Part shown: piece after piece, positions 1 to 12,100 of the stretch
How the letters are laid out: every line of letters starts with the position of its first letter
How positions within the stretch are numbered: the stretch's first letter is position 1
Source: Leidyana gryllorum EB-2025a
Lineage: Eukaryota > Apicomplexa
DNA length: 35,323 bases
Direction of reading: 5' to 3'
NCBI GenBank assembly: GCA_048772705.1
Contig: JBLWGC010000120.1
Span: forward strand, 1-35,323
Notes under the pieces: model-generated
Told to the model about the DNA's origin: nothing
What the model saw: only the letters and a program-made list of their open reading frames with translations
The model's database searches: none
Translations under genes and position numbers: made by a program

Positions 1-3000
1 GAGGAGTCTGATGTCGAGCGTCCACAAACCCGAAGAGCCGCTGCTGATCTCTGAGCCTCAATCTGAGGAATCTGATGTCGAGCACCCACAACCCGTCGAC
101 AGCGAGAAGCCACAGACTGTCTCTGAGCCTCAATCTGAGGAGTCTGATGTTGAGCACCCACAACCCGTCGACAGCGAGAAGCCACAGACTGTCTCTGAGC
201 CTCAATCTGAGGAGTCTGATGTCGAGCGTCCACAAGCCGAAGAGCCGCTGCTGATCTCTGAGCCTCAATCTGAGGAGTCTGATGTCGAGCGTCCACAACC
301 CGTCGACAGCGAGAAGCCACAGACTGTCTCTGAGCCTCAATCTGAGGAGTCTGATGTCGAGCGTCCACAACCCGAAGAGCCGCTGCTGATCTCTGAGCCT
401 CAATCTGAGGAGTCTGATGTCGAGCACCCACAACCCGTCGACAGCGAGAAGCCACAGACTGTCTCTGAGCCTCAATCTGAGGAATCTGATGTCGAGCAAC
501 CTCAACCCGAAGAGCCACAGCTGATCTCTGAGCCTCAATCTGAGGAGTCTGATGTCGAGCGTCCTCAACCCGTCGACAGCGAGAAGCCACAGACTGTCTC
601 TGAGCCTCAATCTGAGGAGTCTGATGTCGAGCGTCCACAACCCGAAGAGCCACAGCTGATCTCTGAGCCTCAATCTGAGGAGTCTGATGTCGAGCGTCCT
701 CAACCCGAAGAGCCACAGACTGTCTCTGAGCCTCAATCTGAGGAGTCTGATGTCGAGCGTCCACAACCCGTCGACAGCGAGAAGCCACAGACTGTCTCTG
801 AGCCTCAATCTGAGGAGTCTGATGTCGAGCGTCCACAACCCGAAGAGCCGCTGCTGATCTCTGAGCCTCAATCTGAGGAGTCTGATGTCGAGCGTCCCAA
901 ACCCGAAGAACCGCTGCTGATCTCTGAGCCTCAATCTGAGGAGTCTGATGTCGAGCACCCACAACCCGTCGACAGCGAGAAGCCACAGACTGTCTCTGAG
1001 CCTCAATCTGAGGAGTCTGATGTTGAGCAGCCACAACCCGAAGAGCCGCTGCTGATCTCTGAGCCTCAATCTGAGGAGTCTGATGTCGAGCGTCCCAAAC
1101 CCGAAGAGCCACAGCTGATCTCTGAGCCTCAATCTGAGGAGTCTGATGTCGAGCACCCACAACCCGTCGACAGCGAGAAGCCACAGACTGTCTCTGAGCC
1201 TCAATCTGAGGAGTCTGATGTCGAGCGTCCACAACCCGTCGACAGCGAGAAGCCACAGACTGTCTCTGAGCCTCAATCTGAGGAGTCTGATGTCGAGCGT
1301 CCACAACCCGAAGAGCCGCTGCTGATCTCTGAGCCTCAATCTGAGGAATCTGATGTCGAGCAGCCACAACCTGTTGACAGCGAGAAGCCACAGACTGTCT
1401 CTGAGCCTCAATCTGAGGAATCTGATGTTGAGCAGCCACAACCCGAAGAGCCGCTGCTGATCTCTGAGCCTCAATCTGAGGAGTCTGATGTTGAGCAGCC
1501 ACAACCCGAAGAACCGCTGCTGATCTCTGAGCCTCAATCTGAGGAGTCCGATGTCGACCGTCCCAAACCCGAAGAGCCGCTGCTGATCTCTGAGCCTCAA
1601 TCTGAGGAGTCTGATGTCGAGCACCCACAACCCGTCGACAGCGAGAAGCCACAGACTGTCTCTGAGCCTCAATCTGAGGAGTCTGATGTCGAGCAACCAC
1701 AACCCGAAGAGCCACAGCTGATCTCTGAGCCTCAATCTGAGGAGTCTGATGTCGAGCGTCCACAACCCGAAGAGCCACAGCTGATCTCTGAGCCTCAATC
1801 TGAGGAGTCTGATGTCGAGCACCCACAACCCGTCGACAGCGAGAAGCCACAGACTGTCTCTGAGCCTCAATCTGAGGAGTCTGATGTCGAGCGTCCACAA
1901 CCCGAAGAGCCGCTGCTGATCTCTGAGCCTCAATCTGAGGAGTCTGATGTCGAGCGTCCCAAACCCGAAGAACCGCTGCTGATCTCTGAGCCTCAATCTG
2001 AGGAGTCTGATGTCGAGCACCCACAACCCGTCGACAGCGAGAAGCCACAGACTGTCTCTGAGCCTCAATCTGAGGAGTCTGATGTCGAGCGTCCACAACC
2101 CGAAGAACCGCTGCTGATCTCTGAGCCTCAATCTGAGGAGTCTGATGTCGAGCGTCCACAACCCGAAGAGCCGCTGCTGATCTCTGAGCCTCAATCTGAG
2201 GAGTCTGATGTCGAGCACCCACAACCCGTCGACAGCGAGAAGCCACAGACTGTCTCTGAGCCTCAATCTGAGGAGTCTGATGTCGAGCGTCCACAACCCG
2301 AAGAGCCGCTGCTGATCTCTGAGCCTCAATCTGAGGAGTCTGATGTCGAGCGTCCACAACCCGTCGACAGCGAGAAGCCACAGACTGTCTCTGAGCCTCA
2401 ATCTGAGGAGTCTGATGTTGAGCAGCCACAACCCGAAGAACCGCTGCTGATCTCTGAGCCTCAATCTGAGGAGTCTGATGTCGAGCGTCCCAAACCCGAA
2501 GAACCGCTGCTGATCTCTGAGCCTCAATCTGAGGAGTCTGATGTCGAGCGTCCACAACCCGAAGAACCGCTGCTGATCTCTGAGCCTCAATCTGAGGAGT
2601 CTGATGTCGAGCGTCCCAAACCCGAAGAACCGCTGCTGATCTCTGAGCCTCAATCTGAGGAGTCTGATGTCGAGCGTCCCAAACCCGAAGAACCGCTGCT
2701 GATCTCTGAGCCTCAATCTGAGGAGTCTGATGTCGAGCGTCCCGAACCCGAAGAGCCGCTGCTGATCTCTGAGCCTCAATCTGAGGAGTCTGATGTCGAG
2801 CGTCCCGAACCCGAAGAGCCACAGACTGTCTCTGAGCCTCAATCTGAGGAATCTGATGTCGAGCGTCCAGAACCCGAAGAACCGCTGTTGATCTCTGAGC
2901 CTCAATCTGAGGAGTCTGATGTCGAGCACCCACAACCCGTCGACAGCGAGAAGCCACAGACTGTCTCTGAGCCTCAATCTGAGGAGTCTGATGTCGACCG

Positions 3001-6000
3001 TCCCAAACCCGAAGAGCCGCTGCTGATCTCTGAGCCTCAATCTGAGGAGTCTGATGTCGAGCACCCACAACCCGTCGACAGCGAGAAGCCACAGACTGTC
3101 TCTGAGCCTCAATCTGAGGAGTCTGATGTCGAGCGTCCACAACCCGAAGAGCCACAGCTGATCTCTGAGCCTCAATCTGAGGAGTCTGATGTCGAGCGTC
3201 CACAACCCGAAGAGCCACAGACTGTCTCTGAGCCTCAATCTGAGGAGTCTGATGTCGAGCGTCCCAAACCCGAAGAGCCACAGACTGTCTCTGAGCCTCA
3301 ATCTGAGGAGTCTGATGTCGAGCGTCCACAACCCGAAGAGCCACAGACTGTCTCTGAGCCTCAATCTGAGGAGTCTGATGTCGAGCGTCCACAACCCGAA
3401 GAGCCACAGCTGATCTCTGAGCCTCAATCTGAGGAGTCTGATGTCGAGCACCCACAACCCGTCGACAGCGAGAAGCCACAGACTGTCTCTGAGCCTCAAT
3501 CTGAGGAGTCTGATGTCGAGCGTCCACAACCCGAAGAGCCGCTGCTGATCTCTGAGCCTCAATCTGAGGAGTCTGATGTCGAGCGTCCCAAACCCGAAGA
3601 GCCACAGACTGTCTCTGAGCCTCAATCTGAGGAGTCTGATGTCGAGCACCCACAACCCGTCGACAGCGAGAAGCCACAGACTGTCTCTGAGCCTCAGTCT
3701 GAGGAATCTGATGTCGAGCGTCCCAAACCCGAAGAGCCGCTGCTGATCTCTGAGCCTCAATCTGAGGAGTCTGATGTCGAGCACCCACAACCCGTCGACA
3801 GCGAGAAGCCACAGACTGTCTCTGAGCCTCAATCTGAGGAGTCTGATGTCGAGCGTCCACAACCCGAAGAGCCACAGCTGATCTCTGAGCCTCAATCTGA
3901 GGAGTCTGATGTTGAGCACCGACAACCCGTCGACAGCGAGAAGCCACAGTTTGTCTCTGAGCCTCAATCTGAGGAGTCTGATGTCGAGCGTCCCAAACCC
4001 GAAGAGCCACAGCTGATCTCTGAGCCTCAGTCTGAGGAGTCTGATGTCGAGCAACCTCAACCCGAAGAGCCACAGACTGTCTCTGAGCCTCAATCTGAGG
4101 ACTCGGATGTCGAGCGTCCCAAACCCGAAGAGCCGCTGCTGATCTCTGAGCCTCAATCTGAGGAGTCTGATGTCGAGCACCCGCAACCCGAAGAGCCGCT
4201 GCTGATCTCTGAGCCTCAATCTGAGGAGTCTGATGTCGAGCACCCACAACCCGTCGACAGCGAGAAGCCACAGACTGTCTCTGAGCCTCAATCTGAGGAG
4301 TCTGATGTCGAGCGTCCCAAACCCGAAGAGCCACAGACTGTCTCTGAGCCTCAATCTGAGGAATCTGATGTCGAGCGTCCACAACCCGACAGCGAGAAGC
4401 CACAGACTGTCTCTGAGCCTCAATCTGAGGAGTCTGATGTCGAGCGTCCTCAACCCGAAGAGCCGCTGCTGATCTCTGAGCCTCAATCTGAGGAGTCTGA
4501 TGTCGAGCACCCACAACCCGTCGACAGCGAGAAGCCACAGACTGTCTCTGAGCCTCAATCTGAGGAGTCTGATGTCGAGCGTCCACAACCCGTCGACAGC
4601 GAGAAGCCACAGACTGTCTCTGAGCCTCAATCTGAGGAGTCTGATGTCGAGCGTCCACAACCCGAAGAGCCACAGCTGATCTCTGAGCCTCAATCTGAGG
4701 AGTCCGATGTCGAGCGTCCACAACCCGAAGAGCCGCTGCTGATCTCTGAGCCTCGATCTGAGGAGTCCGATGTCGAGCGTCCAGAACCTGAAGAGCCCCT
4801 GCTGATCTCTGAGCCTCAGTCTGAGGAATCTGATGTTGAGAGTCCACAACCCGTCGACAGCGAGAAGCCACAGACTGTCTCTGAGCCTCAATCTGAGGAG
4901 TCTGATGTCGAGCGTCCACAACCCGAAGAGCCGCTGCTGATCTCTGAGCCTCAATCTGAGGAGTCTGATGTCGAGCACCCACAACCCGTCGACAGCGAGA
5001 AGCCACAGACTGTCTCTGAGCCTCAATCTGAGGAGTCTGATGTCGAGCGTCCACAACCCGAAGAGCCACAGCTGATCTCTGAGCCTCAATCTGAGGAGTC
5101 TGATGTCGAGCGTCCACAACCCGAAGAGCCGCTGCTGATCTCTGAGCCTCAATCTGAGGAGTCTGATGTCGAGCGTCCACAACCCGAAGAGCCACAGACT
5201 GTCTCTGAGCCTCAATCTGAGGAGTCTGATGTCGAGCGTCCACAACCCGAAGAGCCACAGACTGTCTCTGAGCCTCAATCTGAGGAGTCTGATGTCGAGC
5301 GTCCCAAACCCGAAGAGCCACAGACTGTCTCTGAGCCTCAATCTGAGGAGTCTGATGTCGAGCGTCCACAACCCGAAGAGCCGCTGCTGATCTCTGAGCC
5401 TCAATCTGAGGAGTCTGATGTCGAGCAGCCACAACCTGTTGACAGCGAGAAGCCACAGACTGTCTCTGAGCCTCAATCTGAGGAGTCTGATGTCGAGCAC
5501 CCACAACCCGTCGACAGCGAGAAGGCACAGACTGTCTCTGAGCCTCAATCTGAGGAGTCTGATGTCGAGCACCCACAACCCGTCGACAGCGAGAAGCCAC
5601 AGACTGTCTCTGAGCCTCAATCTGAGGAGTCTGATGTCGAGCGTCCACAACCCGAAGAGCCGCTGCTGATCTCTGAGCCTCAATCTGAGGAGTCTGATGT
5701 CGAGCGTCCCAAACCCGAAGAGCCACAGACTGTCTCTGAGCCTCAATCTGAGGAGTCTGATGTCGAGCACCCACAACCCGTCGACAGCGAGAAGCCACAG
5801 ACTGTCTCTGAGCCTCAATCTGAGGAGTCTGATGTCGAGCGTCCACAACCCGAAGAGCCGCTGCTGATCTCTGAGCCTCAATCTGAGGAGTCTGATGTCG
5901 AGCACCCACAACCCGTCGACAGCGAGAAGCCACAGACTGTCTCTGAGCCTCAATCTGAGGAGTCTGATGTCGAGCGTCCAGAACCCGAAGAGCCACAGCT

Positions 6001-9000
6001 GATCTCTGAGCCTCAATCTGAGGAGTCTGATGTCGAGCGTCCCAAACCCGAAGAGCCGCTGCTGATCTCTGAGCCTCAATCTGAGGAGTCTGATGTCGAG
6101 CACCCACAACCCGAAGAGCCGCTGCTGATCTCTGAGCCTCAATCTGAGGAGTCTGATGTCGAGCACCCACAACCCGTCGACAGCGAGAAGCCACAGACTG
6201 TCTCTGAGCCTCAATCTGAGGAGTCTGATGTCGAGCGTCCCAAACCCGAAGAGCCACAGCTGATCTCTGAGCCTCAATCTGAGGAGTCTGATGTCGAGCG
6301 TCCACAACCCGTCGACAGCGAGAAGCCACAGACTGTCTCTGAGCCTCAATCTGAGGAGTCTGATGTCGAGCGTCCTCAACCCGAAGAGCCACAGACTGTC
6401 TCTGAGCCTCAATCTGAGGAGTCTGATGTCGAGCGTCCACAACCCGAAGAGCCGCTGCTGATCTCTGAGCCTCAATCTGAGGAGTCTGATGTCGAGCAGC
6501 CACAACCCGAAGAGCCGCTGCTGATCTCTGAGCCTCAATCTGAGGAGTCTGATGTCGAGCGTCCCAAACCCGAAGAACCGCTGCTGATCTCTGAGCCTCA
6601 ATCTGAGGAGTCTGATGTCGAGCGTCCACAACCCGAAGAGCCGCTGCTGATCTCTGAGCCTCAATCTGAGGAGTCTGATGTCGAGCGTCCCAAACCCGAA
6701 GAGCCACAGACTGTCTCTGAGCCTCAATCTGAGGAGTCTGATGTCGAGCACCCACAACCCGTCGACAGCGAGAAGCCACAGACTGTCTCTGAGCCTCAAT
6801 CTGAGGAGTCTGATGTCGAGCGTCCACAACCCGAAGAGCCGCTGCTGATCTCTGAGCCTCAATCTGAGGAGTCTGATGTCGAGCGTCCAGAACCCGAAGA
6901 GCCACAGCTGATCTCTGAGCCTCAATCTGAGGAGTCTGATGTCGAGCAGCCACAACCCGTCGACAGCGAGAAGCCACAGACTGTCTCTGAGCCTCAATCT
7001 GAGGAGTCTGATGTCGAGCGTCCTCAACCCGAAGAGCCGCTGCTGATCTCTGAGCCTCAATCTGAGGAGTCTGATGTCGAGCGTCCACAACCCGAAGAGC
7101 CGCTGCTGATCTCTGAGCCTCAGTCTGAGGAGTCTGATGTCGAGCGTCCACAACCCGAAGAGCCGCTGCTGATCTCTGAGCCTCAATCTGAGGAGTCTGA
7201 TGTCGAGCGTCCAGAACCCGAAGAGCCGCTGCTGATCTCTGAGCCTCAATCTGAGGAGTCTGATGTCGAGCATCCACAACCCGTCGACAGCGAGAAGCCA
7301 CAGACTGTCTCTGAGCCTCAATCTGAGGAGTCTGATGTCGAGCGTCCACAACCCGAAGAGCCGCTGCTGATCTCTGAGCCTCGATCTGAGGAGTCTGATG
7401 TCGAGCGTCCAGAACCCGAAGAGCCACAGCTGATCTCTGAGCCTCAATCTGAGGAGTCTGATGTCGAGCAGCCACAACCCGTCGACAGCGAGAAGCCACA
7501 GACTGTCTCTGAGCCTCAATCTGAGGAATCTGATGTCGAGCGTCCACAACCCGAAGAGCCACAGCTGATCTCTGAGCCTCAATCTGAGGAGTCTGATGTC
7601 GAGCGTCCACAACCCGTCGACAGCGAGAAGCCACAGACTGTCTCTGAGCCTCAATCTGAGGAGTCTGATGTCGAGCGTCCACAACCCGAAGAGCCACAGC
7701 TGATCTCTGAGCCTCAATCTGAGGAGTCTGATGTCGAGCGTCCTCAACCCGAAGAGCCGCAGCTGATCTCTGAGCCTCAATCTGAGGAGTCTGATGTCGA
7801 GCGTCCCAAACCCGAAGAGCCGCTGCTGATCTCTGAGCCTCAATCTGAGGAGTCTGATGTCGAGCGTCCCAAACCCGAAGAGCCACAGACTGTCTCTGAG
7901 CCTCAATCTGAGGAATCTGATGTCGAGCGTCCACAACCCGACGAGCCACAGACTGTCTCTGAGCCTCAATCTGAGGAGTCTGATGTCGAGCGTCCTCAAC
8001 CCGAAGAGCCGCTGCTGATCTCTGAGCCTCAATCTGAGGAGTCTGATGTCGAGCGTCCTCAACCCGAAGAGCCGCTGCTGATCTCTGAGCCTCAATCTGA
8101 GGAGTCTGATGTCGAGCGTCCAGAACCCGAAGAGCCGCTGCTGATCTCTGAGCCTCAATCTGAGGAGTCTGATGTCGAGCGTCCAGAACCCGAAGAGCCG
8201 CTGCTGATCTCTGAGCCTCAGTCTGAGGAATCTGATGTTGAGCGTCCACAACCCGAAGAGCCGCTGCTGATCTCTGAGCCTCGATCTGAGGAGTCTGATG
8301 TCGAGCGTCCAGAACCCGAAGAGCCGCTGCTGATCTCTGAGCCTCAGTCTGAGGAATCTGATGTTGAGCGTCCACAACCCGAAGAGCCGCTGCTGATCTC
8401 TGAGCCTCGATCTGAGAAGTCTGACGTCGAGCGTCCACCACCTGTTGACAGCGAGAAGCCACAGACTGTCTCTGAGCCTCAATCTGAGGAATCTGATGTC
8501 GAGCGTCCCAAACCCGAAGAGCCACAGCTGATCTCTGAGCCTCAGTCTGAGGAATCTGATGTTGAGAGTCCACAACCCGTCGACAGCGAGAAGCCACAGA
8601 CTGTCTCTGAGCCTCAATCTGAGGAGTCTGATGTCGAGCGTCCACAACCCGAAGAGCCGCTGCTGATCTCTGAGCCTCAATCTGAGGAGTCTGATGTCGA
8701 GCGTCCACAACCCGAAGAGCCACAGCTGATCTCTGAGCCTCAATCTGAGGAGTCTGATGTCGAGCGTCCACAACCTGTTGACAGCGAGAAGCCACAGCTG
8801 ATCTCTGAGCCTCAATCTGAGGAGTCCGATGTTGAGCAGCCACAACCCGAAGAGCCGCTGCTAATCTCTGAGCCTCAATCTGAGGAGTCTGATGTCGAGC
8901 ACCCACAACCCGTCGACAGCGAGAAGCCACAGCTGATCTCTGAGCCTCAACCCGAAGAGCCCGATGTTGAGCAGCCACAACCCGAAGAGCCACAGACTGT

Positions 9001-9146
9001 CTCTGAGCCTCAATCTGAGGAGTCTGATGTCGAGCGTCCAGAACCTGTTGACAGCGAGAAGCCACAGACTGTCTGCGAGCCCCAATCTGAGGAATCTGAT
9101 GTCGAGCGTCCAGAACCCGTCGGCAGTAATACGGCACAGCTGTCAT
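1..9146 (+). repeat. Tandem coding array of ~138 units of 63 or 72 bp
   Basis: Every unit begins with the core SEPQSEESDVE. The short unit (63 bp, about 94 copies) continues with R/H/Q-P-Q/K/E-PEEP and ends LLI, QLI or QTV. The long unit (72 bp, about 44 copies) continues with PQPVDSEKP and almost always ends QTV. One long unit (near 4380) has lost one codon. Copies are nearly identical at DNA level, including synonymous sites. Divergence rises only at the 3' edge (8400-9146), where units have lost motif positions. This is typical of arrays homogenised by unequal exchange or gene conversion. There are no unique spacers, so it is not a CRISPR array. Counts were made by eye and may be off by one or two. 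The array continues to the left edge of the window. Confidence 0.97.
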
Positions 9147-12100
9147 CTGAGGCTCAGTCTGAGGTGTCTGATTTTGACTATTTGAAGGCGAGACGTCATA
9201 CGGCGGTTGAGAAGATTGATGAGCGGGAAAGCGCAGATCGGCTCGAAGGCATTCAACTCGGTCATTGTGTGGACAAGATTGATCAGGAAGCTGGAAATGC
9301 AACGTGTGACTCAGAAGAGAAGGACTGGAACTACGTGCGAGAGACGTCGGCAGCCCACGGTGTTGTTTCGGGCTTGTCTGACTCCACTGGGTCAGCACAT
9401 ACGATTAGAAGTGCTGATGTGCCTCTAATCGCGAGTGAACATGAGAGTTGCGGTGAAAGCCCCGTATCAGCCTCGGCCGCAGATTCCACCGTCGATGCAG
9501 AGAGTGTGGGGACGGATACTCAACCTGAGGAGCTTCGTGTTTGCACACCCGAGAGAGTGATAAAAGATGTTTCTGAGAGAGCTGAAGTAGTTGAGAAACA
9601 GGAGAATGAGCGTCGACAAATGGTTGCGGTTTCGATGGTCCGTCCCACGTCTGAGAACAGCATTGCTGTGTGGCCGAACGACTCTCCATCTCTTCAATCA
9701 ACGCCCAGGATCCGGAATCCTTTCTCTGCCGTGACCGTATACGCGGAAGCGCTGCCAGATCAGAGGGTACACACTTCGGTGCCTGGTATACGAGTGGATG
9801 TGTTGGATTTGATTCCAAGGTTCAGTACCATTGAGGATGGCACTGAAATTGTTGTCAATCACCGGGGAGTTCCTAAAGTCACAAGGATTGATAGTGACGG
9901 TAGTGCTTCTGTTATCGATCGCGATCATTCCGAATCTCCTTCACAGAGTCCGGAAGAGCCAAGTACCCCATCTGGGGCATTGGAGCCGCCCTTCATGGCA
10001 GAGCGATTGGAGAGTCCTTTGTCAAGCATCATGTTCGCGAGTCAGGTGTCGCGAGGTACATGGTCGCCTAGCTCCCGGGTAGTAGCCCACGAACTCTGCT
10101 CACCCCGAGGCTTTGAGAGTGAAACATCCATCCCAATAACAGACGAGGAACTGCTGAGGCCGGGTGAGAAGGAACGGATCTCACAAGAGCGAGTATCGAT
10201 CCATGTCTTGTCAGACGTCTCGTCTGACTATGAGGAATTATTGCCCTCTGCCCACAAACGTAGTGTGGAACACTGGCCTCTACTCCCAATCCGCACGGCA
10301 AATGTTTCGAGGATTCGCAGTGTCTCACCCGCACCCAGAGAAGAGTTGAAATTCACTCCCATCAGGAAGTCTTTGACTGCTCGAGACGAGGTGTACCCAT
10401 CCCGTCTTCGACGACAAAGATTTACAACCATTGTCGATGGAGTGGACGACACGCCCCGCGATCAGTGTGAGGAGCATCGAGACGCCCGTTGCCGCCGTCG
10501 TACCAGAGTCACAGAACTACGACGAGGCTTCAAGGGTGAGAGTCGGTATACCAGCAGCTCGCAAGGCAGAAAGGAGTTCGTATCGTCTTTCGTTGATTCT
10601 GATGGAATAGTGTCGGAGGGGTCCAGAAGCAATTCACCGTTACTATATCCCACTCCACGACCCCAGCCTCCACAGACCTCACAGGTTGCCGCCACCCAAC
10701 GAACTGAGAGGGTAAAGCGGCATCAGCTTTTCACGGATACATCGCACACTGATCCATCTCCGACTATGTCAGTGGGTGACAGAGGCATCTTTGTACCAGC
10801 TGCGGAGGAATATGATCTTCGAAGTAGATCTGCCGGCACAACCGGGGCTGCATACACGCGAGTCCAAAACAGACTCCATATGAGTGGATCGACTGAAGCC
10901 TTTGATCTCCGGAGTGTGTCGGACGAGGCAGTGCCTTCCTCGGCGGAAATGCGCAGCACTGTCAATGAAGTGGCCGAAGAAGTCGACGATGGACGCAGGA
11001 GAGCTCTGGGCCCAACGCAGACCCACGCAACTGAGATTGCTCCACCGAAGCCTCGCCACAGTCGAGACAAAGCCACGGCGATTTCAGTGAAGAGTGAACA
11101 GAGTGATAAACGGAGTCGCTGGAAGATTGTGCAGCAGATGACTAGTGAGTTATTGGAGGCGCTGCCCGCTAAGGCTACCGTGCTATCACGGACAGGCTGT
11201 GACGAGACTCACATCTCGGGACCTCATCCCCGCATGAACATTGCCACTCCCTCTGACAGTGTGCACATCAAGGCCTTCAAAGATACCAACCGTCGGCAGT
11301 CAGGCAGAAGCTCAGCCTATGCACCCATATATATTGACAATGCCGGATCTGAGACACCTTCGAGTACTTCGAGGCCCACCCATTGTACATCTCATCATGA
11401 CATCTCAACACCGAGACTGGACATCTCAACACCGAGACTGGACATCTCAACACCGAGACTGGACATCTCGGCTTCGGCAGCGGAGGGTGGTCAACGAAGC
11501 TCAACACCCTGTGTCCTGACTCGGGGCACTTTGTCTCAGAGGGCTTCTCGTCTAAGCGACAACAGGTCGGAGACGACGGAGTATTTGCTACAGGATCACC
11601 TTGGCGACCCACGCTGGAGGAGGCTGAGTGCAGCAGAAGACAGTGAAGATTCGATTGGCCGAGACACTCTGCCCTCATTCGCCCAATTCGCGGACGCCCT
11701 CCAGGTACCCAGAGGAGAGATCAGTCATGCAGCCCACCGACCGGTGAGATCGAGAGTCACCAAGACTACTCGGGTGACCCATACACGGACTGTCGAGGTA
11801 ACGGACCTCAAGGAGAGGATCAGCAACACTGCCGACACCAAGCAACCCTCGGCTATCAGATTGGACCTATCGCCACCAATGGGAGGTGTCGACCGGTACA
11901 CCTCGCCATCGGGGACGAGTGGTACCTCGGAACATCACAGAGGCAGACCGTTGCCACCCTCGCCCAGCAAGGTGGCGCAGGCTGCCTTGGCAGAGATGGT
12001 GGATAGCGTCGTGACCCGTTACACGTCTCAAGAACGAAGATCGCAGTCTCCCGCACGCCGACCCCGATCTCAGTACCAAATAGCTACTGAACCTCACATC

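Noticed and set aside
3189-5669. Plus-strand shadow frames of 74-83 codons within the array (starting MSSVHNP or MSSTHNP)
   Set aside because: They are the second frame of the repeat, ended by a TGA in every LLI or QLI unit; they exist only because units are multiples of three.
8861-9085. Minus-strand leucine-rich frame in the array
   Set aside because: It is the antisense reading of the repeat, short and compositionally determined by the coding strand.
1-9146. CRISPR-like regular repeat spacing
   Set aside because: There are no unique spacers; units are contiguous, in frame and protein-coding, and the genes around are eukaryotic.
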